From: Linderina pennispora
Taxonomy: Eukaryota; Kickxellomycota; Kickxellomycetes; Kickxellales; Kickxellaceae
Assembly (NCBI RefSeq): GCF_002104995.1
Contig: NW_024468251.1
Coordinates: forward strand, 434,001-498,000
Reading direction: 5' to 3'
DNA length: 64,000 bases
Shown here: piece by piece, positions 1-10,690 of the stretch
Position numbering within the stretch: the stretch's first letter is position 1
Layout: each line of letters begins with the position of its first letter
Made by a program: the position numbers and the translations under genes
Notes under the pieces: model-generated
Told to the model about the DNA's origin: nothing
Databases searched by the model: none
Seen by the model: only the letters and a program-made list of their open reading frames with translations

Positions 1-2308
1 AGAGAACCCAAGGGCGGTGTGGGACAGTGAAGAGAGAACGACACAGTGTCATGAAGTAGAGCCCATGGCACCTAGAGAAAGCAGCCGGGCTAGGGACGGT
101 GCACTATTTGCCCATGAGACTGTGCTATTGTCTCTGTAGTTCCCAATTCGCATTGCTGCTACTCCTGAGAAACACACTTCCTGACCCACGGTCAACAATG
201 GTCTCTGTGTTGCGCCCCTAGCCAGTTGGTACTAACAGAAGCATGTATTTCGGCCCTTGTCTACTCGGAGGATCGAGTGCAAGATATGAGGTGGCTGATC
301 AGACACAACCAAGTGGCGACATGGATGGTAGCATTCAGCTTGTTACAGAGCTGAGTCTAATTGCATCAAATTCAGGCATGGGTGAAGAGCAGCCAGACCA
401 ATATCCAGGCTCCAAAAACGCAACCTCCTGACCCCTTGGCACCGGTGGAAGCCCCTGGTGATGACGTGTAGCCTGCAATGAGAAGCCCTCGCTTATAGCA
501 ACCTCCGAAGTCCTTTCTATTTTATACTTGTTGATTTCAAGTAGTAATATTTCACATATATACCATCAAGCGAACTTCAAACATTTCCTCTATTGGCTTC
601 TGCCAGCTTGTTGTGGTGCTTTCTATATAGGTATGCAAATTTTGTATTTTTGAAAAGCATTATTTGCGTGGAGAATAAGAAGAGCAGAACAGAAAAACGA
701 GGGGGAGGACATGGCATATGGCTGCGTCCTGGCCAGTGATGTGTCCCATCAACAGAGATTCGATGCAAGACGCATACACTGACCAGGTACAGCCATTGTA
801 TAGGTTGCAGGTCCAGAGTCTGACCGTGCATTGTCCTCCAGGGGGTCGTATCCTTTAAAAAGGAAAAAAGGGTAATGGGTTTCTGACAACGCCACCAACC
901 GAAATGGCTATAAAATAGTCACTTCAGCCGGGTAGCAGCAAGAACAATAAACTCATTGGAACTACTATGAATGCCTTAGCGGCATCGGAAATGGATGCCA
1001 TGATGTTACGACTCAGCTCGGCTTTTCATCGACGCTACGTGGTCACTCAGCTCTCCGCCAAGAAATCAGCTCCAGCGACCGGATATTGGTTGTAAATCGT
1101 GGTATTCGCTATCAGTGTTCACGATTCGCAGCGGACTTTCTTCTTAGGCAGCCTGTGACCCGGTTCTCAGAAACCGTTGATGGTAGCACCTTCGCTGTCC
1201 TGAATGCTATGAAAGGTGTTCAGACACACCTCGCCCTTTGGTAGGCTATTCCCCTTTCATACGATAAACGATACCTGTGGAATTATTAGGGATTGCCACT
1301 GATGATCCCTGCGGCCAAAAGTAGAAGCAGGTAATGTTGACAAGGTACAGGGTTGTCCACCACCTTGCGTAGCTTCTAAACGCTGCAATGGAATCTTCAA
1401 AAAGGGCGAACGCACGGAGCTCTTAACTTTCCTTCCCCCTTTCCCTTCACTTTCTCCTCAGCTTAGGCATTTTTATTCTTAAACCAATACCGCGGAAAAC
1501 CTAGCGAGGTGAGTGCTGACTATTGAGTGTTGCCATATCGCCCTGCTGTCATCGAACTGTGGTTTGACCAGCTCTTTTTATACCTGCAAATACCTGCATT
1601 TGATCTTTCGTGAGTGCCGCTATTCATTAAACCAGCTGCTACTAATGCTTATTTTCTTGAATAGTCGTCTTCTGGCACTTAGTACACGACTCATTCCAGT
1701 GCAGCGGAGTAAGCACCTGGTTGTGTCTTTCCCCCTCATTGTGTCTGTATTCTTGCATCCTTGCCAGGAATCCAGTCTGCGCAGATCGATTTGCCTCGCG
1801 ATGCTTCGGCTGTGAGAATTCCTGGGAAAAGGGGCTTCATAGCTTAAATGCACTCTGCTTGCCAGTTGTACGCTGGTGGCCGTCGTCGAGGCCGAAGCTG
1901 GCGATATTCCTCATGAATCTCTTTGATCATGCCGTGCGGAATATCAAGATGCTGGATTTGTGGTTAGCGAGTCTTAGCCGGCTTGAACTACCGATCCTTG
2001 CGCATATCGATGCACATGATGAATGTCAGACTCCATTTGGCGCTAGTACACTGCTGAATGCAATGTGGAGTCTGCTATTCATCATGCGCATCGATAAGCG
2101 CAAGGAATCAGTAGCTCAAGACCGGCTAAGATTCGCAGGCCACAAGGTCCAACATCTCGATATTCCTCGCAGCATGATCAAGGGGATCTGGAGCGAAACA
2201 CTCGCCTACGCAGTTTGCAGGTGGAGTTATCTCATGACACGCGATGGATATAGATGCTGTAGGACATGTAAAATGTGTTCGTTACAGAAAATACATGAAA
2301 TGATTATG
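1..2308. other. Gene-poor left edge
   Basis: No reading frame here resembles a known protein. The long open frame running into the AzgA gene on the plus strand is its antisense shadow. The only structured element seen is the palindrome at 1921-2182. Several short AT-rich stretches are present, but no convincing promoter-gene pair. Confidence 0.6.
1921..2182. repeat. Long imperfect inverted repeat (foldback)
   Basis: The left arm (about 1921-2034) and the reverse complement of the right arm (about 2066-2182) align over about 115 bases at roughly 80% identity. They are separated by about 30 bases. Shared blocks include CTTAGCCGG, TATCGATGC and CATGATGAAT. The arms have diverged from each other, so this is an old hairpin-forming element rather than a recent duplication. 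It lies just downstream of the AzgA stop codon. It could be a relic of a foldback element or two oppositely oriented copies of a dispersed repeat. No terminal target-site duplication was recognised. Confidence 0.7.
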
Positions 2309-4119
2309 CTAAAAGTCTTTTTTCTGTCCCTTAAAGTCGCCGTGGATGGTCATGGCAGGCGAATCAGCATTGGAGGCAGGGGTAGCATCGCCAGAACAAT
2401 ACTGAGCCGAGCTCCTGGCCAGATGCTGCTGTTCCACCGAGACTCTCTGGATATGCTCCTCGAGCTCGATATCCTGGGCATCGCTGTTCGCATGTGTCGG
2501 AGCATACTTGATATGGAGGACCTTGCGCAGCCACTTGGGCAGAATACCCAGGGCGCCACCGTCAGCCATAAATGCCGACCACATTTCCTTGTCGAGCCTG
2601 TTTGGCGGAACAATCCGATCGCGCGTAGCCTTGGCAACAATCCAGATGACGCCGTTAATTGCAATGTACGTACCAATGCCAGCAATCAGGCCGTAACCGA
2701 TCGAGTAGCCGAATGGGATCATAATCATTGTCAAGAAGGCAGGCACAGCATCGCCGACGTACTTCCAGTTGATATGGACCACGTTCTGAATCATCATCGA
2801 TCCAACCAGGATGAGCGCTGGGCCAGTCGACCAAGGTGGGAACGAAGCAAAGATGGGTGCGAAGAACAGCGCAATGAAGAAGCAAAAGCCGGTCGTTATA
2901 CTGGCGATGCCGGTCTTGGCACCCTCAGCAATACCAGCCCCTGACTCGACAAAGGAGCTGACTGGCGCTAGCCCAAACACTGAACTCAGCACAACACATA
3001 CCGAGTCGCACAGGAACGCGATGGACGAGCCCTCAAAGTCCTGTGTGCGCTCGTCCATATAGCCGCCAAACTTGGCCATCGAGAACAGCGTGCCAGTGCA
3101 GTCGAGGATGTCGACGTACAGGAATGTGATCAGCGCAATCCAGAACTGCCCGCCGCTGGCATTGAAGTCATATTTGCCCAGGATCATCTCAATCGGGTGG
3201 AACGTGACGACTTTCTTGAAGAAGGCAAAGGCTTCGTCGCCAGCCTCGGTGTACGGGAAATAGGTGACCTTGCTTGTGCGCGGCCACGAGATGATGGCCA
3301 CGATCAGAATGCCGATCAGCACCGAGCCCTTGACCTTGTAGGCCATCAGAATCGCAATGATGACCAAGCCCATGATGCCAACCCATGTCGTGGCACCGCG
3401 CATGTGATGAGATACACACATGTTGTTCTCGTCACGGTACTCGGCCGGACATCCGCCGAGCTCAACCAGCGTCGAGTGGCTGGCAGTGATGAGCCCGATT
3501 CCAGCCGACGACTGCAGGCCGATGAATGCCAGGTAGATTCCGATTCCCGAGCCCGTCGCGGTCTTGAGGCTGGCCGGGATAATACGAGCAAACCACTGCC
3601 GGATACCAAGTATCGACAGGGCAAAGAAGATGACGCCCTCAATGCACACAGCCGACAGGGCGTTCTGGTAGCTGATGTTGCCGGTGCCGTGGTATCCAAC
3701 GACAGTGTATGTAAAGTAGGCAATCAGACCCATTCCTGGAGCCAGTGCAATCGGCAAGTTGGCCAGGGCGCCCATCATCACACACGAAATGCACGAGATG
3801 GCGCAGGTGGCAGTAATAAGGTCCATCTTGAGCGTGTGCAGACATCTCGTGTAGTCGGGGTCGCGGATCGCACGTTGCGCCAAACTGCTCGCGGTCGCAG
3901 TCGCACGGGCCGCCAGAGTCAGTGATAATCAGGGCTGCGGTGGAGATAATATACGACATGGTCACGAAATGTCGCCAGTCCGCCGCGCAGCTCGGTCGAG
4001 AAGTGCGAGCCCTTGCGCATGCGCTTGGCGCCGGAGCCTTCCAGCCGGAACCAGTGGCCAACTGCCGATGCGGCGATCTTGTCGTCTGTTCTCTTGACCA
4101 GCGCACCAAAGCGTCCCAT
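2309..4119 (-). CDS. azgA: AzgA-type adenine/guanine (NCS2) permease
   Basis: Purine:H+ symporter of the plasma membrane, NCS2/AzgA-like subfamily (established for the family). The N-terminus reads MGRFGALVKRTDD and continues into a GGLATF/VTMSYIIS segment. Multiple hydrophobic helices follow, with the family-like stretches ANLPIALAPGMGL, TGSGIGIYLAFIG and ESGAGIAEGAKTG. The protein ends in a hydrophilic tail. The start at 4119 is chosen because it matches the family N-terminus; an upstream in-frame ATG at 4167 is less likely. Two single-base insertions (near 3966 and 3866, both apparently an extra C) split the frame; removing them gives about 600 residues, a normal length. It is divergent from the CBS-like gene, with about 630 bases between starts. 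Family assignment is secure; substrate range is inferred. Confidence 0.9.
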
Positions 4120-4746
4120 CCTGATGTTGATGTAGTTTATATAGTGAGGACAGCTCGTTGCCTGCAACTGCAGAGGATACGCTGAAATAAAGGGTGGGGA
4201 AAATAGATAAAGCGAATGCCTGATGCTTGTCTCCTTTCCAAGCTCAAGCCCGCTTGGCAGGGCAAGTAGCTGGCCCGCAGCCTTTTATACCGCTGTGCTC
4301 TGCAGACGCTTCCTGTCCAACAGGAAAGTAAAAATTTTTCTCTGCTCCTTCCAAGACTGGACAGAAACATGGTGCGGAAAAAAGCGAACTGGGCAAACTA
4401 ACGGCCTGGCATATCGTGTGCTTGGACAAACCCAACAGAGATCGAATATTGGCCATTCAGCAGATGCAGTCTACGGCGGGTAGGGCCGAAGCGTAGGAAT
4501 AGGCTATGGGGGTCTGGACAACAGCGAACACCTGATTCAGCAGACATGTAGCGCTGGGCTAGTCCGGCACTTGGCTGAAGGGCTCGTGAAGCCCATATTC
4601 TCATGCACAGGGTAACTGATCACGTGCAGGGGAGGGCACAGGTGACGTTTTCTGAGCCCCGGTCCTAAACCCGTACCGCACTTGTTGTCTTCAGTCCAGC
4701 TCCGGCTATCACTTCCCCCCGCTTTTTTATATTTTTGACATTCAGA

Positions 4747-6295
4747 ATGCCCCTCTCTAAAATTGTCGATGTTGCAGGTAAGGCGTCCAAGGAGACAGCC
4801 AGCCAAAAGGCCATATCACAGGGAGAGAGCCGGTGCTTAGAGTCTTTAGCCTGGTGTATAGACACCATCGGAAATACGCCGGTGGTGCGGCTGACCAACG
4901 TCGAAGGAATCGGGGCCACGTTTCCGGTGGAGCTGATCGGTAAGCTCGAGTACATGAACCCAGGAGCATCAATCAAGGACCGGGTGGCCAAGCACATTTG
5001 CCAGCAGCTCGACCAGAGGCAGATTCCCAAGGACGCGCTGCTGATAGTGGCAGGGCCGGGCAACCTGGCAATCAGCCTGGCGATGCTGCAGCGACGGCTC
5101 CTTGTGTCTGGTTCCCGAGCGCACGTCGCAGGACCGCATCCATTTGTTGAAGGCGTCGGGGATCACGGACATAGTGCGGACGCTTGACGGGGCGCTGCCG
5201 GGATCCAGCGAGCACCCGGTGGAGATTGGCAAGCGGATCATGCAGCAGCGGCCGGGATCGGTGTATGTGGACGAGGAGCTCGGGGACTGGGATCTGAGCC
5301 AATGCTACCAGGAGCTGGCGGACGAGATCATCGAGCAGACAGATGGGCAGCTGGACGCACTGGTGCTGGGCGTGGATACGGGCAATGCGGCCACGCATCT
5401 GTCGCGGGCACTGAAGCAGAAGCTGCCGCAGCTGCAGGTGGTCGGGGTGGAGCCAAAGAACTCGGCCATTGGCGAGGACTCCCGGGCCAACCCGCTGGCC
5501 AAGCGCTGGCTGTGCGAGGACATCGGGCGGGTGTATGCGCCGCGGGCGCTGGCGGCCAACGCAATCGACTTTTGGGTTCAGATCAGCGACACGGTTGCGT
5601 ATTCGATGGCGCGGCGGCTGATCCGCGGCGGGATCACGGGCGGGCCGTCCTCGGGCGCATCGGTGGCAGCGGCGCGCATGTACGCGGTGGCCAATCTGCA
5701 GATGGGGCAGCGCGCGCTGGTGAATCATGGGCGACACGGCCCGCAACTACTCCGACACGCTGCTGTCCGACGACTGGCTGCTGGCGCACGACCTGTTTGA
5801 CGCGCGCATGCTCAGTGACCTGCAGGCTGCGCAGCAGGACAAGTACCGCGCAGCGTCCATCGAGGACTTGCAGCTGCCGGCGGCGGTCACGGTGTCCGAG
5901 TCGGAGCCGATTGCCAACGCCTGTCGGGCTGATGCTCGAGCACGACTTCTCGCAGGTGCCCGTGACCGGCCGTGGACGCAAGCTGATCGGGTACCTGACG
6001 CTGGCTGCCTGCGCAGACGCTGCTGGGCAACGGCGTGGCGAAGCCCAGTGAGCCTGTCAAGCAGTACATGCTCAGGTTCGCTGGCACCAAGGGAGCGGCG
6101 GGGCGGCGCCCGCCAATAAGCGCAGGCAGTACTGGCTGATCACGCCCCGAGACGCCGCTGCATGACCTGTCGAAGTTCTTCGAGGTCCACAGCGTGGCCT
6201 TCGTCACCGACTACTCGCGCAAGTTCTGCCTGGGCATTGCGACCAAGCAGGACCTGCTGAATTTCCTGGCCCGCCGCAACACCAGCCATTTCTAG
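4747..6295 (+). CDS. Cystathionine beta-synthase-like protein
   Basis: A fold-type II PLP enzyme followed by a Bateman (CBS-pair) region, colinear with yeast Cys4. Visible landmarks: IGNTPVVRL at the start, the PLP-lysine motif NPGASIKDR (Lys77), GGPSSGAS near the end of the catalytic core, and a C-terminus resembling the yeast protein through SKFFEVHSVAFVTD and TKQDLLNFLA. Two active-site loops are unusual. The substrate-binding SGNTG is replaced by GPGNLA (about 5050-5080), and the phosphate-binding GTGGT is replaced by DTGNAA (about 5369-5395). Synthase activity should therefore not be assumed. At least seven +1 insertions break the frame (near 5085, 5728, 5922, 6015, two near 6100, and 6150). 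Convergent with the PMT gene, about 40 bases between stops. Confidence 0.85.
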
Positions 6296-6335
6296 TGCAC
6301 TAACTCTTGTTGTGTTGGATCTGTAAGCTAAAGAA

Positions 6336-8654
6336 CTAAAGGTCAAACTTGTCTTCGTACACGGGCCACGAGTCCACCCACTGCATGCCCCTGAGATCCC
6401 TGATCGGCTTGTCCCAGCCGTAGGTCAGCGGCGAGAACCACCAGAACACAAGCCCCACCACGCCAATGCACACATACAGCACGCGAGTGGCGCTGCGCTG
6501 CGGCAGGTACCACATCGACATGTGGTAGATCTGGTACGCCAGGAACAGGATGCCAAAGTACAGCGCCGGCAGGTAGTGGTGCAGATACGTGACGCGGCCC
6601 ATCAGGAAGAACGGCAGGTAGTGCAGCGCCCAGCCGCCCCACAGGATCATGGCGCCGTCGATGTAGTCGCGGAACTCCGACCCGCGCCACTGCAGGCACT
6701 GGCGCTGGTAGCGCATCAGCCAGTAGAACATCTGGAGCGGGAACGCCAGGCACATAATTGCCGAGCCCCACCACAGCAAGGGGTTGCCGATCTCCAGGTA
6801 CTTGATCCCGTGGTCGTCCCATCCGACCATGCGCATCGGGTACCACATGAACGGCCACGACGCCGGGTCGCTCTCCAGCACATTGTGCTTGTCGTGGTCG
6901 GGAATCAGCGCGTTGTTGGTCAGCCACATCTGCTTGTTCAGCCGGGCAAAGTCGGTCAGGAACGACGACGACATGTGCTTGCCCAGATCAACCGTCTCCA
7001 GCGCCGGGTTCTTGTGCTGCTCGATGGTCCACAGGTACTGCGCCGTGTGCTTGCTGCCGGGCTTGACATCGCAGGCAATCTCCGCCTGGTTCCACCCCCA
7101 GTTCTTGTCGAGCCGGTCGCCGGTCGCCATCAGCACGCAGTCATCGACTATGTTGCGCAGCCGGATCGCCGTGCCCAGCGGGTGGATCAGCCCGTCGCGC
7201 ATGCGCTTCTCCGCACTGACGACCTCCACCACCCACAGGATGTTCGGGTTCTTGGCCTCCTGCGAGTCGGCAGCTATTGCGCTCACCTCGTGGTACTTGT
7301 TGGTCACGGGCGCCGCGTGCCGGAAATCCGTGTATAGCAGCGAGTCGGTTGCATTGTGGTGCATCACCACCAGGTCGCCGTCCTGGATCGCGCCCGGGAT
7401 CGGCTGGTCCGATGCATTGACATCCGTGACCACCTTGAACGTGCCTGCCGCGCGCATCCGCTTAATGCCCCACATGTTGTTGTCATCCGGGTACCCGTAT
7501 CCGGTGATCTGCTGCCGCTGCGACCCGGTCGGGTATATGTGCGAATGCGAGTGCAAGTACCCGGTGCCGGACTCGTGCGACTGCAGCCGGATCTGCGACC
7601 CCGTGATGATCTCGTACGGCTGCATCGAGATCGGGTTGCCGCGCATCTTGACCTGGAATCCGACCGGCATAAAGTTCGCCGAGCCGTCGTACCGGTTCAG
7701 AACCATAAAGTGGATCTTGAAACACAGCATGTAGATGAGCATCGGCACCACGATGAGCCCGGCAATCCGCGCTACCCAGTGCCTAGCGTACGTGCGCACG
7801 GGCATCCGCAAGTCACAGAACTTGTCGTACAGCTCCTCGATCGTATACAGGCCGACCAGCGCCACCGCAAACAGACCCACCCATTTGGAGCTCGCGACCA
7901 GGCCCAGCGCCACGCCCGTCATGAACAGGTACCGCCACCAGAGCTCCGAAAACGCCTGGCTGCGCTGCCGGTAAAACAGCACCAGACTCAAAAGCGCCAG
8001 CGCCGTGAATCCCAGCAGCGGCGCATCCAGCAGAATAAACCGGCTCATCACGCAAATCGCATTGTCGAATGTGACAAACACCGCCGCCATTGCCGCAAAC
8101 CCAACAGGCATCCGCAGCTGCCGGCACGTCACATACGCCATCGGCGTCAGTGCAATCCCAAACATCGCGTTGAACACCCGCATAAACGTGTAGTTGACAT
8201 AGCTCGGGTACGTGTGCCCGCCCTTGAAGTTGAACGTGCCGTTGTGCCCCGCCAGCAGCTCGGAATACCCCACCAGCATCTTGGCCAAGGGCGGGTGAAC
8301 GTCGTGGTAGAACGTGCGGTTCAGGTAGTAGGCGCCGAACTTGCCAAAGTGCGCTTCATCCCACGACACGTTGTCGCGACGCCCGATCCGGTACAGCTTG
8401 GTTGCCATTGCCAAAAGCGTCAGCAGAATGACCATCACCGTGTCGCTGTTTGTGCCGCGCAGCATGCTGGGCCGGGCCCGGCGCCGAGCCGTCGTGCTTG
8501 GAAGCGCCGGCTCGCTGTCGTAGTGCCGCGTCGGGTAGGCGCTGAACCCGACTGGCTTCTGTGGCAGCTGGATGTCGTCGAAGCCGTGGTGGCTCTTGCT
8601 GCCCTGGTCGTAGAACACACCGGGCTTGGTCCCCGATGCGTAGCCGCCGTCCAT
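6336..8654 (-). CDS. Protein O-mannosyltransferase, PMT2-like (dispersed copy)
   Basis: Transfers mannose from dolichyl-phosphate mannose to Ser/Thr of secretory proteins in the ER membrane (family knowledge). The frame is uninterrupted: 772 residues from the ATG at 8654. Upstream in-frame codons exist, but they cross an A/G-rich tract typical of a 5' UTR. The catalytic Asp-Glu lies in WDEAHFGKF (about residues 98-106), followed by FYHDVHPPLAKMLVG. There are several N-terminal membrane helices, a luminal MIR region (YLHSHSHIYPTGSQRQQI type) and a C-terminal helix block with HYLPFFLMGRVTYLHHYLPA. The WDEA/HDVHPPLAK signature places it in the PMT2 subfamily rather than PMT1 or PMT4. It shares AGHNGTFNFKG and YPSYVNY with the copy at 57868-60109, so those two look closest. 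Confidence 0.95.
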   Translation of the reverse strand: MDGGYASGTKPGVFYDQGSKSHHGFDDIQLPQKPVGFSAYPTRHYDSEPALPSTTARRRARPSMLRGTNSDTVMVILLTLLAMATKLYRIGRRDNVSWDEAHFGKFGAYYLNRTFYHDVHPPLAKMLVGYSELLAGHNGTFNFKGGHTYPSYVNYTFMRVFNAMFGIALTPMAYVTCRQLRMPVGFAAMAAVFVTFDNAICVMSRFILLDAPLLGFTALALLSLVLFYRQRSQAFSELWWRYLFMTGVALGLVASSKWVGLFAVALVGLYTIEELYDKFCDLRMPVRTYARHWVARIAGLIVVPMLIYMLCFKIHFMVLNRYDGSANFMPVGFQVKMRGNPISMQPYEIITGSQIRLQSHESGTGYLHSHSHIYPTGSQRQQITGYGYPDDNNMWGIKRMRAAGTFKVVTDVNASDQPIPGAIQDGDLVVMHHNATDSLLYTDFRHAAPVTNKYHEVSAIAADSQEAKNPNILWVVEVVSAEKRMRDGLIHPLGTAIRLRNIVDDCVLMATGDRLDKNWGWNQAEIACDVKPGSKHTAQYLWTIEQHKNPALETVDLGKHMSSSFLTDFARLNKQMWLTNNALIPDHDKHNVLESDPASWPFMWYPMRMVGWDDHGIKYLEIGNPLLWWGSAIMCLAFPLQMFYWLMRYQRQCLQWRGSEFRDYIDGAMILWGGWALHYLPFFLMGRVTYLHHYLPALYFGILFLAYQIYHMSMWYLPQRSATRVLYVCIGVVGLVFWWFSPLTYGWDKPIRDLRGMQWVDSWPVYEDKFDL

Positions 8655-9018
8655 GGTAAAAAAAGAAAGAAAGAAAGAAAGAAAAATGTAGTTTGTGAGG
8701 AAGTAAAAACGAAGCGCAAAAAGAATAGGGCCGATGACAAAAGGATGCTTTCTGCGCTGGAGAAAGAAAGGGGGCTGTTCCAAATGCAAGGTTGCTTTTT
8801 CTTTCATGCACATCGTTTACAGTGATTTGGTGCTGGATACTGCCGCTCATTTTTGAGCCTAAACGCCCAATCGCCGAGAGACAACACTGCTCTGAGCGCA
8901 TCGCTCCACGTGCTGGTCTGTCCCCAAGACTTCTGAAAGGCCCATCATAGCACTGTCCATTCTGTTGCAAAAATTAAAATCAGCTACAGGCGTGGAGGGG
9001 GCCGGCTCGGCTGCTTTC
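8655..9018. other. Intergenic region, PMT 5' side and LSM14 3' side
   Basis: Holds the promoter/5' UTR of the minus-strand PMT gene and the 3' end of the LSM14 gene, which points the same way. A GAAA microsatellite sits directly upstream of the PMT start codon (about 8660-8685). No gene seen. Confidence 0.6.
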
Positions 9019-10690
9019 CTAGGCCTGCGCCCCAGACTCGATGTACCCCTCGTTGCGCGAGGATCCGTCCTGGTTGCTGCTGCTGTACCGGTATCCGCCG
9101 CGCCCCTGGTTGGTGTATCCACTGCCGCGGTTGCTGTACCCGCCGCGCCCACCGCGCCAGCTGCCGCCGCCACTGTTGTTATTGTTGTTATAGTTGTGGT
9201 GATACCCGCCACGGCTGCCCTGGTGCCCGCCACGATACCGGTTGTACCGGTACCGGCTCTGCTCGGCTGCCGTCTGCCCGAATGTCTCGTAGTTCTGCTG
9301 GCGCTCGGCGTTGAGCCGGCTCCGGCGCTCCTCGGGGCTCAGCCCGTGCTCGAGCATCTGGATCCGCTCCTTGGTCTCGCACGAAATGTCGTCAAAGAAC
9401 GACTTCTTGGGTACGTACGCTGTTGACGACACGTCGACGTTCTTGGCTGTGGGCACGGAGCCGTTGCTCAGCGGCGACTCGTCCTCCTCAGTGACATCCA
9501 CCGAGAGCTTGGCAAACTCCTTGGCAATGTCGTCCTTGTTCAGCTTCGAGTTCGACGACTCAAAGTCAAAGTCTGACTCGGGGATCTCGATCCGGCGCCC
9601 ACCCTGGCGCTGCTGGTAGCCGCCCCGCCCGCCGCTGTTCTGGTATCCCCCACGGCCGCGGTAGCCGCCACGGTAGTTGCTGCCGTTCTGGTAGCCGCCG
9701 CGTCCACGGTAGCCGCCACGGCCGCCCTGCTGTTGCCGCTGGTAGCCGCTCTGGCGCTGGAAGGTATCCTATGGCCATTGAGTATGGTGTTAGTAGTCAC
9801 GTCAACAACAACGAATAGCTGCAGTCCTAGAGCTACTGTACGCGTTGGTGGGGGGTTCAGGAGGAAGGCAGAATTTCTGTCCACAGCCGCACAAAAGAGT
9901 GCGTTAAGACACGAAGTCGGAAAAACTTCTCAGTTGTTTCATCAGGATCACCAAACGGGCAGGAGGCGTGGCCCATGTGACAGGAACGTGTAGCTTACCT
10001 GTTCCTCAGTGGTATCCCTGGTAACCGACTCGACTTGCGTGCCTGTCGGCGCGTCAACAGGAGTGGGTTTGGCAGCAGGTGCAGCAGCAGCAGGTGCCTC
10101 CTGGGAAACAGGGGCCGCCTGCGCCGGCTGCTGCTGGGGCTGCTCCCGCGGCTTGGCCCGGGCCTAAAAGCAATTGGTATACGTAACTCCCAGAATTAGT
10201 GCACAGTCAGCAGTCGCAATTTCCAGAGATTCGAGGCAGGCGAGTCGCTTGGAAGAGTCAGGAGGAAGGCAGAATTTTTGTCAACAGCCGCACAAAAGAG
10301 CGCGTTAAGACACGAAGTCGGAAAAACTTCTCAGTTGTTTCATCAGGTCAAGGCAAATGTCGGGGACAGGCTCAGAGAAAAATTTTCACTACTTACATCT
10401 AGAATCGCCGGGTCGTTCGGCACCTGTGGCGGGGGAGGCGGAGCTGCTGGCTCGGTCTCAAACTGCACGCTGATAACGTCAGTCGCGCGGAACTGAATGT
10501 ACTCGTAAATGTCATTCGACGCCGGAATCTCCTCCAGCGGGTTGCCCTTGCGGCCCTCAGTGCCCATGGAACGCACCTGTTCCAGGGAAATTGTCTGTTC
10601 TTGCTCGTTTACATCGTTGAGTGTGCCCGTGTAGCGAATGCCGCTCTTGGAAATCAGCGAGATCCGGTTGCCGTAAACTGTAGCGCTCAT
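9019..10690 (-). CDS. SCD6: LSM14/Scd6-family mRNP protein, three exons
   Basis: Cytoplasmic mRNP protein that represses translation and promotes decapping in P-bodies (known for Scd6/Rap55/LSM14). Exons by splice signals: 10690-10397, 10163-9999 and 9768-9019, all joined in phase 0, giving 402 residues. The N-terminal LSM domain begins MSATVYGNRISLISKSG. A Gln/Pro/Ala-rich linker is encoded by exon 2. Exon 3 has RGG/RGGY repeats, the FDF box (ESDFDFESS), the FFD box (KKSFFDDIS) and the TFG box (NAERQQNYETFGQ), then a second RGG-rich tail. Both introns (10396-10164 and 9998-9769, about 230 nt each) have GTAAG donors and carry a near-identical 90-nt snoRNA, listed separately. No frameshift. 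Confidence 0.95.
9857..9946 (-). ncRNA. Intronic C/D-box snoRNA, snR52-type, copy 2 (LSM14 intron 2)
   Basis: On the host-gene strand the element starts CC-TGATGA (box C) and ends CTGA (box D). Flanking intron bases 9949-9954 and 9845-9850 are complementary (TTGGTG with CACCAA), forming a terminal stem. The ten bases CTGCCTTCCT, one base upstream of box D, are complementary to the near-universal 18S rRNA sequence AGGAAGGCAG. By the box D+5 rule the modified base is the A equivalent to yeast 18S A420, the target of snR52 (from memory of the yeast snoRNA). The yeast D' guide for 25S U2921 is not apparent. Three mismatches separate it from copy 1; none is in the guide. Confidence 0.85.
10258..10347 (-). 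ncRNA. Intronic C/D-box snoRNA, snR52-type, copy 1 (LSM14 intron 1)
   Basis: Same 90-nt core as copy 2: TGATGA box C, CTGA box D and an identical 18S guide. The flanking stem has a different sequence (GCCTTG side near 10349-10354 against CCAAGC near 10247-10252, with one bulged base). The stem sequence has therefore changed while pairing is kept. It lies about 50 nt from the donor and about 94 nt from the acceptor, the placement usual for spliced-out intronic snoRNAs. Confidence 0.85.

Noticed and set aside
2010-2060. C/D-box snoRNA within the palindrome (ATGATGA ... CTGA)
   Set aside because: Only about 40 nt between boxes, no guide complementarity recognised, and the boxes belong to the inverted arms.
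1721-2944. 407-codon plus-strand open frame
   Set aside because: Its right half is antisense to the AzgA coding region and its left half crosses the palindrome; nothing protein-like was recognised.
5300-6051. Gly/Ala/Arg-rich open frame inside the CBS-like gene
   Set aside because: Out-of-frame shadow of the GC-rich coding sequence; only its last part is real, after a +1 insertion.
9857-10347. Introner-like element as the explanation for the shared intron core
   Set aside because: The shared part stops short of the splice sites and is delimited by box C and box D with flanking stems, so a duplicated snoRNA fits better.
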